Positions 24,879 to 33,866 are shown, counted from the first letter of the stretch. The stretch is DNA of 64,000 nt from Paraherbaspirillum soli (GCF_042654985.1 NZ_JBHSMT010000029.1:310001-374000), one strand, 5' to 3'. Made by a program: numbers and translations. Notes: generated from the sequence alone by a model not told the origin.

Positions 24879-25022
24879 GAATTATTTTTTGATCTCCAAT
24901 CAAAAACATAAGCACCATAGTCAAAACAAAAAAATCCAAGCCCCAATTTGATCGCCTAAAAAATACGGATCTTCTTACAATATCGCCATTAATTAACAAT
25001 TGCGGTGTATTTGGAGAGACGA

Positions 25023-26339
25023 ATGAAAGTCATAGTATTGGGTGCTGGAATTATCGGAACCAGTTCTGCCTGGTTCTTGAACAAGGAAGGTCACGATGTC
25101 ACCGTGATCGACCGCCAGCCAGGGGCGGCACAAGAAACCAGCTTTGCCAACGGTTGCCAAATCTCGGTGTCGCATGCCGAACCGTGGGCCAACCCGCAAG
25201 CCCCAATGAAGGTATTGAAATGGCTGGGACAGGAAGATGCACCCTTGCTGTACCGCTTCCGCCCGGAATGGCTGCAATGGCGCTGGGCAATGAATTTCCT
25301 GCGCGAATGCACACCTTCACGCACCAACGACAATATCCGTCAAATCGTCGCCATCTGCGAATACAGCCGTCAGACCCTGCAAGCGGTGCGCGCTGAAACC
25401 GGGGTCGATTACGATTGCCTGACGCGCGGCATCCTGCATTTCTACACCGATCAAAAAGAATTCGACACTTCGTTACCGGCCGCCAAACTGATGCGCGACC
25501 TCGGTTGCCCGCGCGACTCGATCAGCGCCGATGAAGTGGTCAAGATCGAGCCGGCGCTGGCGCGCATCCGCGACAAGATTGTCGGCGGCGACTATACCGC
25601 TACCGATGAATCCGGCGATGTCTACAAATTCACTTCTGGCCTGGCCAACAAAGCAGCCGAAGCCGGCGTCAAGTTCCAGTACAACACCAGCATCACACGC
25701 CTGATTACCGAAGGCAGCGGCGCCAGCGCCAAAATCACCGGGGTCGAAATCATCAATCCGGACGGCCGTCATCAAGTGCTGCGCGCCGACGCTTTCGTGG
25801 TCGCGATGGGCAGTTTCTCGGTACCGCTGCTGAAGCCGCTCGGCATCGACCTGATGATTTATCCGGGCAAGGGCTACTCCGCCACCTACCGCGTCACCAA
25901 TTCCGACGCCGCGCCGACCGTATCGCTGACCGACGACGGTTACAAACTGGTGGTATCGCGCCTGGGAGACCGACTGCGCGTGGCCGGCACTTGCGAACTC
26001 AACGGCTACACCCGCGAACTCAACACCACCCGCTGCGAAGCCATTACCCGCCGCACCCGCGAGTTGTTCCCGGACGCCTGCGACTACGAAAACCCGGTGT
26101 ACTGGACCGGCTTGCGTCCACTGACCCCGTCCAACGTCCCGTATATCGGCAAAACCAAGTTCAGCAATCTGTTCCTGAACACCGGCCACGGCACGCTCGG
26201 CTGGACCATGGGTTGCGGCTCCGGCCGTGCCATCTCCGAGATCATCGCCGGACGCCAGCCGGAAGTCGACTTTGCATTTACCGGCGTGCCGCGCAGGGCT
26301 CCCGGACAAGTATTGGTGCCGCGTACCGCAAAAGCTTAA
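25023..26339 (+). CDS. dadA: D-amino acid dehydrogenase, small subunit
   Basis: A 438-residue membrane-associated FAD enzyme that oxidises D-alanine and other D-amino acids to keto acids. The N-terminal dinucleotide motif is VLGAGIIGTSSAWFL. The family segments GYSATYRV, LRVAGTCELNGY, WTGLRPLTPSNVPYIG and NTGHGTLGWTMGCGSG are present. GGAGAG precedes ATG 25023. No alr/dadX racemase is adjacent. The Lrp-type gene that converges on it at 26455 is a candidate regulator, as in E. coli where Lrp acts on dadAX. Confidence 0.95.
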   Translation: MKVIVLGAGIIGTSSAWFLNKEGHDVTVIDRQPGAAQETSFANGCQISVSHAEPWANPQAPMKVLKWLGQEDAPLLYRFRPEWLQWRWAMNFLRECTPSRTNDNIRQIVAICEYSRQTLQAVRAETGVDYDCLTRGILHFYTDQKEFDTSLPAAKLMRDLGCPRDSISADEVVKIEPALARIRDKIVGGDYTATDESGDVYKFTSGLANKAAEAGVKFQYNTSITRLITEGSGASAKITGVEIINPDGRHQVLRADAFVVAMGSFSVPLLKPLGIDLMIYPGKGYSATYRVTNSDAAPTVSLTDDGYKLVVSRLGDRLRVAGTCELNGYTRELNTTRCEAITRRTRELFPDACDYENPVYWTGLRPLTPSNVPYIGKTKFSNLFLNTGHGTLGWTMGCGSGRAISEIIAGRQPEVDFAFTGVPRRAPGQVLVPRTAKA

Positions 26340-26370
26340 AAGCTTTCTTTCCGTTACAAAGCAGTCAAAT

Positions 26371-26410
26371 AAAAAGACTGGTGCTGACAACAGCACCAGT
26401 CTTTTTTTTA
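26371..26410 (+). terminator. Rho-independent terminator after dadA
   Basis: AAAAAGACTGGTGCTG and CAGCACCAGTCTTTTT form a perfect stem around ACAA, followed by a T-tract. It lies between convergent dadA and the lrp-type gene and may serve both strands, as A- and T-tracts occur on each side. Confidence 0.9.
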
Positions 26411-26454
26411 TCCATCAAGGATATCGCGCAGGAGTTTTTCAGGAACCTGTTAGA

Positions 26455-26964
26455 TCATTTGGCTACCCGCACCTGGATCGCCGCGGCCTTTTCGTCGAAC
26501 GCGACCCTGGTAACGAATTTTGCACGCTTCATTGGAAAGCGGGATTGAAAATGACGCACATTGCCGGAGCCGGAAATCACCCGCCGCACAAACTGGTAAT
26601 AGGCATCCATATCAATCACATGCACGACTAAAAAATAATCGTAATCGCCCGAGACGAAATAACACTGCATCACCTCCACTTCCTTGTTCATGCGCAGTTC
26701 GAATTCCTGCATCTGCTCGTCGGATTGGTTATTCAGCGAGATTTCCAGGAAGGCCAGCATGCCGTAACCCAGCGCGAACGGATCGACCAGCGAGACATCG
26801 GCACTGATGACTCCGGCCTCGCGCAAGTCGCGCAGGCGGCGCAAGCAGGTTGGCTGGGAAATGTGCGCTTTGTCAGCCAGCGTCCGGGTCGGCATTTGGT
26901 TGTCGCGCTGCAGCAAATTCAAGAGCTTGCGGTCGACTTTATCTAGTGTGTGGTTTTTGCTCAT
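26455..26964 (-). CDS. Lrp/AsnC-family transcriptional regulator
   Basis: A 169-residue feast/famine regulator. The N-terminal helix-turn-helix is DRKLLNLLQRDNQMPTRTLA followed by AHISQPTCLRRLRDL. The C-terminal RAM domain contains VMQCYFVSGDYDYFLVVHV and FVRRVISGSGNVRHFQSRF. Amino acids are the usual effectors. It diverges from the first of three LIV-type binding-protein genes and converges on dadA, so it probably governs one or both; which one cannot be told from sequence. Confidence 0.93.
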   Translation of the reverse strand: MSKNHTLDKVDRKLLNLLQRDNQMPTRTLADKAHISQPTCLRRLRDLREAGVISADVSLVDPFALGYGMLAFLEISLNNQSDEQMQEFELRMNKEVEVMQCYFVSGDYDYFLVVHVIDMDAYYQFVRRVISGSGNVRHFQSRFPMKRAKFVTRVAFDEKAAAIQVRVAK

Positions 26965-27004
26965 GCCGGGGTGATTGAATGTTGTAAGTAAACGCAGAAA
27001 CTTC

Positions 27005-27033
27005 TTGCGAAGCGTTTTTTATGTTGTAACGTT
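27005..27033 (+). promoter_or_regulatory. Conserved leader block, LIV unit 1
   Basis: TTGCGAAGCGTTTTTTATG followed by TTGTAACGTT. Nearly the same block precedes the second (28415) and third (29863) binding-protein genes, always 107-124 bp before the start codon. TTGCGA could be a -35 hexamer, or the whole block could bind the divergent Lrp-type protein. Confidence 0.5.
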
Positions 27034-27115
27034 AATACGTTCAGGGTGACTGAATAAACAGCGGATGATGAAAATGTATTGCTTTGTTTTATTTTAAATC
27101 GTCAGGAGAAAACTC

Positions 27116-28267
27116 ATGCAAATCAAGACCAAATTGATTCCGTTGGTTGGCGCTGTCGCAACGGTATTCGCTGTTGCCGGCTCAGCTTACGCGCAAGAGG
27201 AAGTTGTCAAAATCGGCCACGTAGCTCCTATCACCGGCGCCAACGCTCACATCGGCAAAGACAATGAAAACGGCGCCAGGATGGCGATCGATGAATTGAA
27301 TGCCAAAGGAACCATGATCGGCGGTAAAAAAGTGAAATTCGAAATGCTGGCAGAGGACGATGCATCCGATCCGAAGCAGGCAACCGCGGTGGCCCAAAAG
27401 CTGGTCGACGCCAAGGTCAATGGCGTGATCGGCCACATGAATTCCGGCACCACGATCCCTGCGTCGAAAATTTACTTCGATGCCGGCATCCCGCAAATCT
27501 CCCCATCCGCCACCAACCCCAAATACACCCTGCAAGGCTTTAATACGGCGTTCCGCGTGGTCGCCAACGATGGTCAACTGGGCGGCACGCTGGGCAAATA
27601 TGCGGCAAAAGAACTGAAGGCAAAGACTGTTGCGGTGATCGATGACCGCACTGCCTACGGTCAGGGGGTTGCCGAAGAATTCACCAAGGGCGCGCAGAAA
27701 GCCGGGGCCAAAATCGTCGCAAGCCAGTACACCAACGACAAGGCGACCGACTTCAATGCGATCCTGACTTCGATCAAGGCCAAAAAACCGGACCTGGTGT
27801 TCTTCGGCGGCATGGATGCGGTTGGCGGTCCGATGTTGCGTCAAATGGACCAGCTCGGCTTCAAAGCCAAGTTCATGGGCGGCGACGGCCTCTGCACGAC
27901 AGAGTTGGCCAAGCTGGCGGGTAGCGGACTGAAAGACAATGAAGTAGTCTGCGCCGAAGCGGGCGGTGTAACGGCGGAAGGTAAAAAAGCGCTGGAAGAC
28001 TTCAAGGCTGCTTATCAGAAAAAGTTCGGCCAGGAAGTCGTGATCTATGCGCCGTACACCTATGACGCTTTAATGACGATGGTTGACGCAATGCAAAAAG
28101 CCGGCTCGGCCGATCCGAAAAAATATCTGCCCGAACTGGCCAAGATCCACCACAAGGGCGTGACCGGCATGATTGCGTTTGATGCCAAAGGCGACATCAA
28201 GGACGGCACTTTGACTTTGTATACCTACAGGGACGGCAAACGCACCCTGCTGGAAGTGACGAAATAA
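27116..28267 (+). CDS. LIV-type branched-chain amino acid binding protein, unit 1
   Basis: A 383-residue periplasmic type I binding protein (LivK/LivJ family) with a signal peptide ending GSAYAQ. Typical features are VKIGHVAPITGANAHIGKD, the ligand-site region NGVIGHMNSGTTIPASKIY, DRTAYGQGVAEEF and FFGGMDAVGGPM. It is closely similar to the next two genes. No LivH/M/G/F transport genes are in the window, so permease and ATPases must be elsewhere. ATG start, whereas the two copies use GTG. The AGGAG ribosome binding site is well placed. Confidence 0.94.
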   Translation: MQIKTKLIPLVGAVATVFAVAGSAYAQEEVVKIGHVAPITGANAHIGKDNENGARMAIDELNAKGTMIGGKKVKFEMLAEDDASDPKQATAVAQKLVDAKVNGVIGHMNSGTTIPASKIYFDAGIPQISPSATNPKYTLQGFNTAFRVVANDGQLGGTLGKYAAKELKAKTVAVIDDRTAYGQGVAEEFTKGAQKAGAKIVASQYTNDKATDFNAILTSIKAKKPDLVFFGGMDAVGGPMLRQMDQLGFKAKFMGGDGLCTTELAKLAGSGLKDNEVVCAEAGGVTAEGKKALEDFKAAYQKKFGQEVVIYAPYTYDALMTMVDAMQKAGSADPKKYLPELAKIHHKGVTGMIAFDAKGDIKDGTLTLYTYRDGKRTLLEVTK

Positions 28268-28286
28268 TCGTTTTGCGCTGCAAGCC

Positions 28287-28322
28287 AAAAGCGTTCCGGT
28301 ATTTGCCGGAACGCTTTTTTAT
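28287..28322 (+). terminator. Terminator after LIV unit 1
   Basis: AAAAGCGTTCCGG and CCGGAACGCTTTT form the stem around TATTTG, followed by a T-tract. The GCGTTCCGG stem is reused after units 2 and 3. Confidence 0.93.
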
Positions 28323-28414
28323 TATCTGCAATATGCCGCCGGCGATTCAGCGCTTCACGCTCAGACCATCCCGGATGCCATTGTCGCCGCGCAAAAAAAA
28401 GACATAAAACCCCT

Positions 28415-28443
28415 TTGCGAACCATTTTTTATGCTGTACCGTT
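28415..28443 (+). promoter_or_regulatory. Conserved leader block, LIV unit 2
   Basis: TTGCGAACCATTTTTTATG followed by CTGTACCGTT, paralogous to the blocks at 27005 and 29863. An A-rich stretch (GCAAAAAAAAGACATAAAA) precedes it, also echoed in unit 3. Confidence 0.5.
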
Positions 28444-28521
28444 TGCGGGTTCGGGCAACTGAATGAGACATTGAATTGGCAAGTGCAGTACCAATCAAAA
28501 ATAATCCTTAGGAGAAACGTA

Positions 28522-29667
28522 GTGCAGATCAAGAACGCAATGATTCCATTGGCTGGCGCAATCGCATTGGCCTTCGCCGGCTCCGCTTACGCGGAAGAAC
28601 AAATCGTCAAAATCGGCCATGTCGGTCCCGTTACCGGCCCTTCCGCCCATCTCGGAAAAGACATGGAAAACGGCGCCAAAATGGCGATCGAAGAATTGAA
28701 TGCCAAAGGTGTCATGCTCGATGGCAAAAAAGTCAAATTCGTGCTGTTGGCGGAAGACGATGCATCCGATCCAAAACAAGGCACCGCAGCGGCGCAAAAA
28801 CTGGTTGATGCAAAAGTCAACGGCGTGATCGGCCACCTGAATTCCGGCACCACGATCCCTGCTTCAAAAATTTACTTCGAAGCCGGCATCCCGCAAATTT
28901 CGCCAGCCGCAACCAACCCGAAATACACGCAACAAGGTTTTAACAGCGCGTTCCGCATCGTTGCCAATGATGGCCAGCTAGGCGGCACACTGGGACGTTA
29001 TGCGGTAAAAACCTCGCACGCAAAGAATATTGCAGTGATCGATGACCGCACGGCCTACGGCCAAGGCGTTGCCCAGGAATTCAGCAAGGGCGCCAAAGGT
29101 GCCGGCGCGACTATCGTCGCCGAGCAATTCACCAATGACAAGGCAACCGACTTCAACGCGATCCTGACCTCGATCAAGGCCAAGAAGCCGGACGTGATTT
29201 TCTTTGGCGGCATGGACGCAGTTGGCGGCCCGATGCTGCGCCAAATGAAAGCGCTCGGCATCGATGCCAAATTCATGGGCGGCGACGGCCTCTGTACAGC
29301 TGAACTGGGCAAGTTGGCCGGCGATGGCTTGATCGACGATCACGTGGTGTGTGCGGAAGCCGGTGGCGTCGTAGAGAAAGACAAAAAAGGCCTGGACGAT
29401 TTCAAGGCCAAGTTCCAGAAACAATACGGAACCGAAGTCAAGCTCTATGCACCGTACTCCTACGATGCCGTGATGACCATGGTTGATGCGATGCAAAAAG
29501 CCAAGTCTTCCGACCCGAAGAAATACTTGCCTGAACTGACCAAGATTCATCACAAGGGCGTGACCGGGGACATTTCATTTGATGCCAAAGGCGACATCAA
29601 TGAAGGCACATTGACCTTGTACACCTACAAGGGCGGCAAACGGACGATCCTGGCCGTCACCAAATAA
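28522..29667 (+). CDS. LIV-type branched-chain amino acid binding protein, unit 2
   Basis: A 381-residue paralogue of unit 1 with signal peptide ending GSAYAE and the same motifs (VKIGHVGPVTGPSAHLGKD, NGVIGHLNSGTTIPASKIY, DRTAYGQGVAQEF, FFGGMDAVGGPM). The start is GTG 28522, supported by GGAG 8 bp upstream and by alignment with the neighbours; the longer ATG frame would destroy the signal peptide. It has its own leader block and terminator, so it can be expressed separately. Divergence is mostly in the C-terminal lobe, which may change ligand preference. Confidence 0.94.
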   Translation: MQIKNAMIPLAGAIALAFAGSAYAEEQIVKIGHVGPVTGPSAHLGKDMENGAKMAIEELNAKGVMLDGKKVKFVLLAEDDASDPKQGTAAAQKLVDAKVNGVIGHLNSGTTIPASKIYFEAGIPQISPAATNPKYTQQGFNSAFRIVANDGQLGGTLGRYAVKTSHAKNIAVIDDRTAYGQGVAQEFSKGAKGAGATIVAEQFTNDKATDFNAILTSIKAKKPDVIFFGGMDAVGGPMLRQMKALGIDAKFMGGDGLCTAELGKLAGDGLIDDHVVCAEAGGVVEKDKKGLDDFKAKFQKQYGTEVKLYAPYSYDAVMTMVDAMQKAKSSDPKKYLPELTKIHHKGVTGDISFDAKGDINEGTLTLYTYKGGKRTILAVTK

Positions 29668-29686
29668 TCGGTTTGATAACGTAATT

Positions 29687-29726
29687 AAAAAGCGTTCCGG
29701 CTAAATTGTCGGGACGCTTTTTTTTT
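29687..29726 (+). terminator. Terminator after LIV unit 2
   Basis: AAAAGCGTTCCGG pairs with CGGGACGCTTTT around a short loop, with nine T residues following; homologous to the terminators of units 1 and 3. Confidence 0.92.
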
Positions 29727-29862
29727 AACCCATTCCCATATCAAGCGCACATTGATCGATTGCACTTGCCGAACTACTGCCCGCACCGGGAGCTTGTGCC
29801 GCGTTTCAGATTTACGTATATCAAGCTGCCGGATTTATCAGGAAAAAACACACAAAACCACT

Positions 29863-29891
29863 TTGCGAACTGTTTGTTATGTTGTACCGTT
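29863..29891 (+). promoter_or_regulatory. Conserved leader block, LIV unit 3
   Basis: TTGCGAACTGTTTGTTATG followed by TTGTACCGTT, the third copy of the block described at 27005. Confidence 0.5.
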
Positions 29892-29986
29892 TGACTACTC
29901 AGATTCACTGAGCAACTTGCAGAAGTTGAATACCTAAAAGACGAAGACACGTATTATTTTTTTGTAAATCCTTAGGAGGAAATGTA

Positions 29987-31132
29987 GTGCAGATCAAAAC
30001 CAAAATGATTCCACTCGCTGGAGCAATCGCATTGGCCTTGGCAGGTTCGGCTTACGCCCAGGAGCAAATCGTCAAGATCGCCCACGTCGGTCCAATCACC
30101 GGCCCCATCGCACACATTGGCAAGGACAACGAAAACGGCGCCAGAATGGCGATCGAAGAATTGAATGCCAAAGGCACCATGATCGGCGGCAAAAAAGTTA
30201 AATTCGAATTGATGGCGGAGGACGATGCATCCGATCCGAAACAAGGCACCGCAGTAGCGCAAAAACTGGTCGACGCCAAAGTCAATGGCGTGATTGGCCA
30301 CGTCAACTCAGGTACATCCATTCCTGCATCAAAGATTTATAACGATGCAGGCATCCCGCAAATCTCGCCGTCGACCACCAGCGCGAAATACACCCAGCAA
30401 GGCTTCAACACGACCTTCCGGGTAGTCGCCAACGACAACCAGCTGGGTGGCGCCTTGGCTGGCTATGCTGCAAAAACACTGCATCTAAAAAATGCGGCCG
30501 TGATCGACGATCGCACCGCCTACGGTCAGGGCCTGGCCGAGGAATTTGCCAAGATTGCCAAAGCTAACGGCATAGCCGTCGTCGCAACCGAATATACCAA
30601 TGACAAGGCGACTGACTTCAATGCGATCCTGACCAAGATCAAAGATAAAAAGCCTGACGTCGTATTCTTTGGCGGACTCGATACTGGTGCGGGTCCGATG
30701 CTGAAACAAATGAAAGCGCTCGGCATTAAAACCAAGTACATGGGCGGCGACGCGATCTGCACCTCTGACTTGCCGAAGCTGGCAGCTGACGGCCTCAGCA
30801 ACGATCAAGTGTATTGCGCAGAAGCCGGCGGCATAGACGAATCCGAGAAAAAAGGACTGGACGATTTCAAGGCCGCTTTCAAGAAACGGTTTGACAAGGA
30901 AGTCGTGATCTACGCTCCGTATACTTACGATGCGGTGATGACGATGGTTGATGCGATGCAAAAGGCCGGCTCTGCCGATCCGAAGAAATATCTGCCGGCA
31001 TTGGCCAAGATCCAGCACAAGGGCGTAACCGGCATGATCGGGTTTGACAATAAAGGCGATATCAAAAACGGTGCAGTGACCTTGTACACGTACAAAGACG
31101 GCAAACGGACGCTGCTGAACGTATCCCACTAA
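29987..31132 (+). CDS. LIV-type branched-chain amino acid binding protein, unit 3
   Basis: A 381-residue third paralogue with signal peptide ending GSAYAQ and motifs VKIAHVGPITGPIAHIGKD, NGVIGHVNSGTSIPASKIY, DRTAYGQGLAEEF and FFGGLDTGAGPM. GTG start with GGAGGAAA upstream. Substitutions relative to units 1 and 2 in the pocket-lining region (NSGTS for NSGTT; LDTGAGP for MDAVGGP) suggest altered ligand choice, perhaps for another aliphatic amino acid; that is inference. Confidence 0.93.
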   Translation: MQIKTKMIPLAGAIALALAGSAYAQEQIVKIAHVGPITGPIAHIGKDNENGARMAIEELNAKGTMIGGKKVKFELMAEDDASDPKQGTAVAQKLVDAKVNGVIGHVNSGTSIPASKIYNDAGIPQISPSTTSAKYTQQGFNTTFRVVANDNQLGGALAGYAAKTLHLKNAAVIDDRTAYGQGLAEEFAKIAKANGIAVVATEYTNDKATDFNAILTKIKDKKPDVVFFGGLDTGAGPMLKQMKALGIKTKYMGGDAICTSDLPKLAADGLSNDQVYCAEAGGIDESEKKGLDDFKAAFKKRFDKEVVIYAPYTYDAVMTMVDAMQKAGSADPKKYLPALAKIQHKGVTGMIGFDNKGDIKNGAVTLYTYKDGKRTLLNVSH

Positions 31133-31153
31133 GCTTCCTGTACTTCAGTTCTG

Positions 31154-31191
31154 AAAGCGTTCCGGCTTGATTGCCGGGACGCTTTTTTTTT
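31154..31191 (+). terminator. Terminator after LIV unit 3
   Basis: AAAGCGTTCCGG pairs with CCGGGACGCTTT, then a T-tract; third member of the terminator family. Confidence 0.92.
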
Positions 31192-31237
31192 CTGCCCGCT
31201 CAGAAAATGCTCACCAAGCTGGCATAACGATAGCCGT

Positions 31238-31262
31238 AAAAAAAGGCGCTCAAATGAGCGCC
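31238..31262 (-). terminator. Terminator after the cytochrome c gene
   Basis: Read on the - strand, GGGCGCTCATTTGAGCGCC forms a hairpin followed by TTTTTTT. It lies 29 bp past the stop of the cytochrome c gene. Confidence 0.88.
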
Positions 31263-31290
31263 CTTCTCCAGCATCGTTATTCCGTTATTT

Positions 31291-31599
31291 TTACTTCAAA
31301 GACAATATCCATTTCACCAGCGTATGCGCTTCCGCCTCGCTCACTTGCGCATTGGCAGGCATCGGGACCGGCCCCCAAACACCGGCGCCGCCCTTCAATA
31401 CTTTCTGCACCAATTTGTCTTCAGCATCTTTCTGACCTGCATATTTTTTCGCCACATCTTTATACGCCGGGCCAACCACTTTGTTGTCCACCGAGTGACA
31501 GGCCATGCAATTCTTGGATTTTGCCAGATCGGCATTCGCCATCGCCGAACCCGATGCCATCGCACCCAATATTGCGCAGATTAACAAACAACGTTTCAT
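31291..31599 (-). CDS. Class I cytochrome c (c551/c552-like)
   Basis: A 102-residue periplasmic monohaem cytochrome. The signal peptide (to about SAMANA) is followed by the haem site KNCMACHSVDNKVVGPAYKD and the axial methionine in WGPVPMPANAQVS, the c551/c8 signature. It should shuttle electrons from the bc1 complex to a terminal oxidase or peroxidase. Stand-alone gene with its own terminator. Confidence 0.93.
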   Translation of the reverse strand: MKRCLLICAILGAMASGSAMANADLAKSKNCMACHSVDNKVVGPAYKDVAKKYAGQKDAEDKLVQKVLKGGAGVWGPVPMPANAQVSEAEAHTLVKWILSLK

Positions 31600-31770
31600 G
31601 CTTATCTCCAGGTCAATTTAATATGCAGCCATTTTATTTGGCGCGCGCCATTGTCTCATATCCGGGAATTAACAATGCTCATCCAGGACCTGTTGGCATA
31701 TCAGATCATCACGCGTTGACCGCGCGGGTCTTTCCCCCTATCCTTCACCGAACGAAAGAAAGGGAACACG

Positions 31771-32007
31771 ATGCCGTTAATTATCATTATCGTTTTGCTA
31801 CTAGCCTTGAAATACTTTGCGATTGGACCATTCGCCGATATCTCGTGGTGGTGGATTTCTGGCTTGATGACAGTCGCTTTTATCTTTTTTGAATTTCTTG
31901 AGCCTATGCTCGGCCTGGACAAGCGGCGAGCCCACGATGAGATGGAAAAAATTCAGAAAGAGCGAGTCAACAAGACCTTCGATAAACATAAGCGTCCGCG
32001 CCGATAA
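31771..32007 (+). CDS. Small Trp-rich membrane protein (TIGR04438-like)
   Basis: A 78-residue protein with two hydrophobic segments (LIIIIVLLLALKYFAIG and LMTVAFIFFEFLEPML) around the tryptophan-rich turn DISWWWISG, then a charged tail ending KHKRPRR. This matches a small uncharacterised protein family known from Burkholderiales. AAAGAAAGGGAAC stands before the ATG. Function unknown. Confidence 0.78.
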   Translation: MPLIIIIVLLLALKYFAIGPFADISWWWISGLMTVAFIFFEFLEPMLGLDKRRAHDEMEKIQKERVNKTFDKHKRPRR

Positions 32008-32040
32008 GTCGTTCAGGTCGCAAGGTGTTTTATCAAATTA

Positions 32041-32069
32041 AAAAAGCCGGAGCGAAGCCGGCTTTTTTA
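32041..32069 (+). terminator. Terminator after the small Trp-rich protein gene
   Basis: AAAAAGCCGG and CCGGCTTTTT form a stem around AGCGAAG with a following T-rich stretch. Confidence 0.9.
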
Positions 32070-32104
32070 TTATTTGCAGCAACCGTCGCATGAATGAGTG
32101 GCAG

Positions 32105-33001
32105 ATGAATATAGAGCTGCGCCAACTCCGATATTTCGTTGCAGTGGCCGAAGAAAAGCACTTTGGCCGTGCTGCGCTGCGGCTGCATATGACGCAACCG
32201 CCTTTGTCGCAAACCATCCAGGCATTGGAAGCCAGCATAGGCACACTGCTGTTTGCACGCACCAAGCGCAGCGTCGCGCTGACGCCCGCCGGACTCGCCC
32301 TGCTACCCGAGGCACGACGCATCCTGCAACAAGCCAGTACCTTGCCCGACCTGGCGCGGCGCGCGGCTTCCGGCGAATCAGGTCTGCTGAGCTTGTCTTT
32401 TGTATCGACCGCCGATTACAGCATTTTGCCGCCGTTGCTGCGCGAGTTTCGCGAAACCTATCCGCAGGTTCAAATCGAATTGCGGGAAGCCACTACCGAC
32501 CTCCAGTTAGAACAATTAGTACAGGGCAGCATTGACGCCGGCTTGCTTATTCCACCGCTGTCGGACAAGGCAAAAAGTGCGTTGGACTATCTGCCGGTGT
32601 TGTCCGAGCCACTGATTCTGGCGGCGCCGACCGGGCTCAAAGCGCTCCGGGCCAAAGGAAAAATCGCCTTGAGTTCCTTGTCCGAGATGCCCTTGATTAT
32701 TTTTCCGCGACGTATCGCGCCCGGCTTTCACGATACCATCCTGGCCTGTTTTCGCGCCGCCGGCGTGACGCCACATATCGGTCAGGAAGCCATCCAGATG
32801 CAAACCATCGTCGGCCTGGTGTCGGCTGGCATGGGGATCGCGCTTGTGCCACAATCGGTGTCCAACCTGAAGCGTCCCGGCGTCGACTATCGCGAACTGC
32901 AAGACAATACGCCGATGGTCGAAACCGGTCTGGCCTGGCGCCGCGACAATGCTTCACCGGTTCTAAAAGCCTTCTTGGAATTACTACGAAAGAAACAATA
33001 A
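32105..33001 (+). CDS. LysR-family transcriptional regulator
   Basis: A 298-residue regulator with N-terminal helix-turn-helix LRQLRYFVAVAEEKHFGRAA followed by LHMTQPPLSQTIQALEASIG, and a two-lobed effector domain (LSFVSTADYSILPPLLREF, VGLVSAGMGIALVPQSV). The MNIELRQLRYF start (32105) is typical; an in-frame ATG at 32090 is possible. The next gene, lgt, begins on the base after its stop, so the two may be co-transcribed, which is unusual as Lgt is housekeeping. Effector unknown; the subgroup often controls aromatic-acid genes. Confidence 0.9.
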   Translation: MNIELRQLRYFVAVAEEKHFGRAALRLHMTQPPLSQTIQALEASIGTLLFARTKRSVALTPAGLALLPEARRILQQASTLPDLARRAASGESGLLSLSFVSTADYSILPPLLREFRETYPQVQIELREATTDLQLEQLVQGSIDAGLLIPPLSDKAKSALDYLPVLSEPLILAAPTGLKALRAKGKIALSSLSEMPLIIFPRRIAPGFHDTILACFRAAGVTPHIGQEAIQMQTIVGLVSAGMGIALVPQSVSNLKRPGVDYRELQDNTPMVETGLAWRRDNASPVLKAFLELLRKKQ

Positions 33002-33835
33002 ATGCTGATTCATCCGATGCCCGATCCGATCGCCTTTTCTTTAGGCCCGCTGCATGTACGCTGGTACGGCTTGATGTACCTGCTGGCATTTGTGCAATTT
33101 ATCTGGATCGGCAGAATCAGGATACGGCAGCCGCATATCGCCGCCGTCGGCTGGAAAAAAGAAGACCTCGATGACATGCTGTTTTACGGCGTGCTTGGGG
33201 TCGTCGTCGGCGGTCGTCTCGGACAAGTGCTGTTTTACGATCCAGCCTATTATTTTGCGCATCCGGCTGAAATCATCGCGGTCTGGAAGGGCGGCATGTC
33301 ATTCCATGGCGGCTTCCTCGGCGTCATGCTGGCCATGGCCTGGTGGGGCCGCAAGGTCGGCCGCAACCTGATGGATGTGATGGACTTCATCGCGCCGATG
33401 GTACCGCTCGGCTATGCCGCCGGCCGTCTCGGCAATTTCATCAATGCCGAGTTGCCGGGCCGTCTGGCCGATCCGTCGCTGCCGTGGGCGATGGTCTGGC
33501 CCAACGTCGACAAGCTGCCGCGTCACCCGTCGCCGATTTACCAGATGCTGGTGGATGGCGTGCTGCTGTTCATCATCCTCTGGCTTTTCTCCCGCAAGCC
33601 GCGGCCACGGATGGCGGTGTCGGGCATGTTCTCGCTGCTGTATGGTTGCGCCCGATTCTTCACGGAATATTTCCGCGTGCCGGACTACAACGTGACGTTT
33701 GGCGGCATCACCATTTCCGCCGGACAGATGTTGTCGCTGCCGATGATCGTGCTGGGCATTGTGCTGCTGGTGATCGCCTATCGTCGTCCTGGCAGAGCGG
33801 AAACGACAAGCTCTTCGGCCCGCTCGACAACTTAA
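33002..33835 (+). CDS. lgt: Prolipoprotein diacylglyceryl transferase
   Basis: A 277-residue inner-membrane enzyme that transfers diacylglycerol from phosphatidylglycerol to the lipobox cysteine of prolipoproteins. Family motifs are HPMPDPIAFSLGPLHVRWYG, GVLGVVVGGRLGQVLFYD, SFHGGFLGV (catalytic His region) and AGRLGNFINAELPGR. The C-terminus has RFFTEYFRVPD and SAGQMLSLPMI. About seven membrane helices are evident. Lipoproteins encoded in this window (16720, 40944, 41758, 42659) are its likely substrates. Confidence 0.97.
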   Translation: MLIHPMPDPIAFSLGPLHVRWYGLMYLLAFVQFIWIGRIRIRQPHIAAVGWKKEDLDDMLFYGVLGVVVGGRLGQVLFYDPAYYFAHPAEIIAVWKGGMSFHGGFLGVMLAMAWWGRKVGRNLMDVMDFIAPMVPLGYAAGRLGNFINAELPGRLADPSLPWAMVWPNVDKLPRHPSPIYQMLVDGVLLFIILWLFSRKPRPRMAVSGMFSLLYGCARFFTEYFRVPDYNVTFGGITISAGQMLSLPMIVLGIVLLVIAYRRPGRAETTSSSARSTT

Positions 33836-33866
33836 GCATTTCGAAATCCGCATTCCGTAGATCACC

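Noticed and set aside
27005..31191. Assembly artefact as explanation for the three LIV units
   Set aside because: The copies differ throughout at the protein and leader level, so they are real paralogues and not a collapsed or repeated contig segment.
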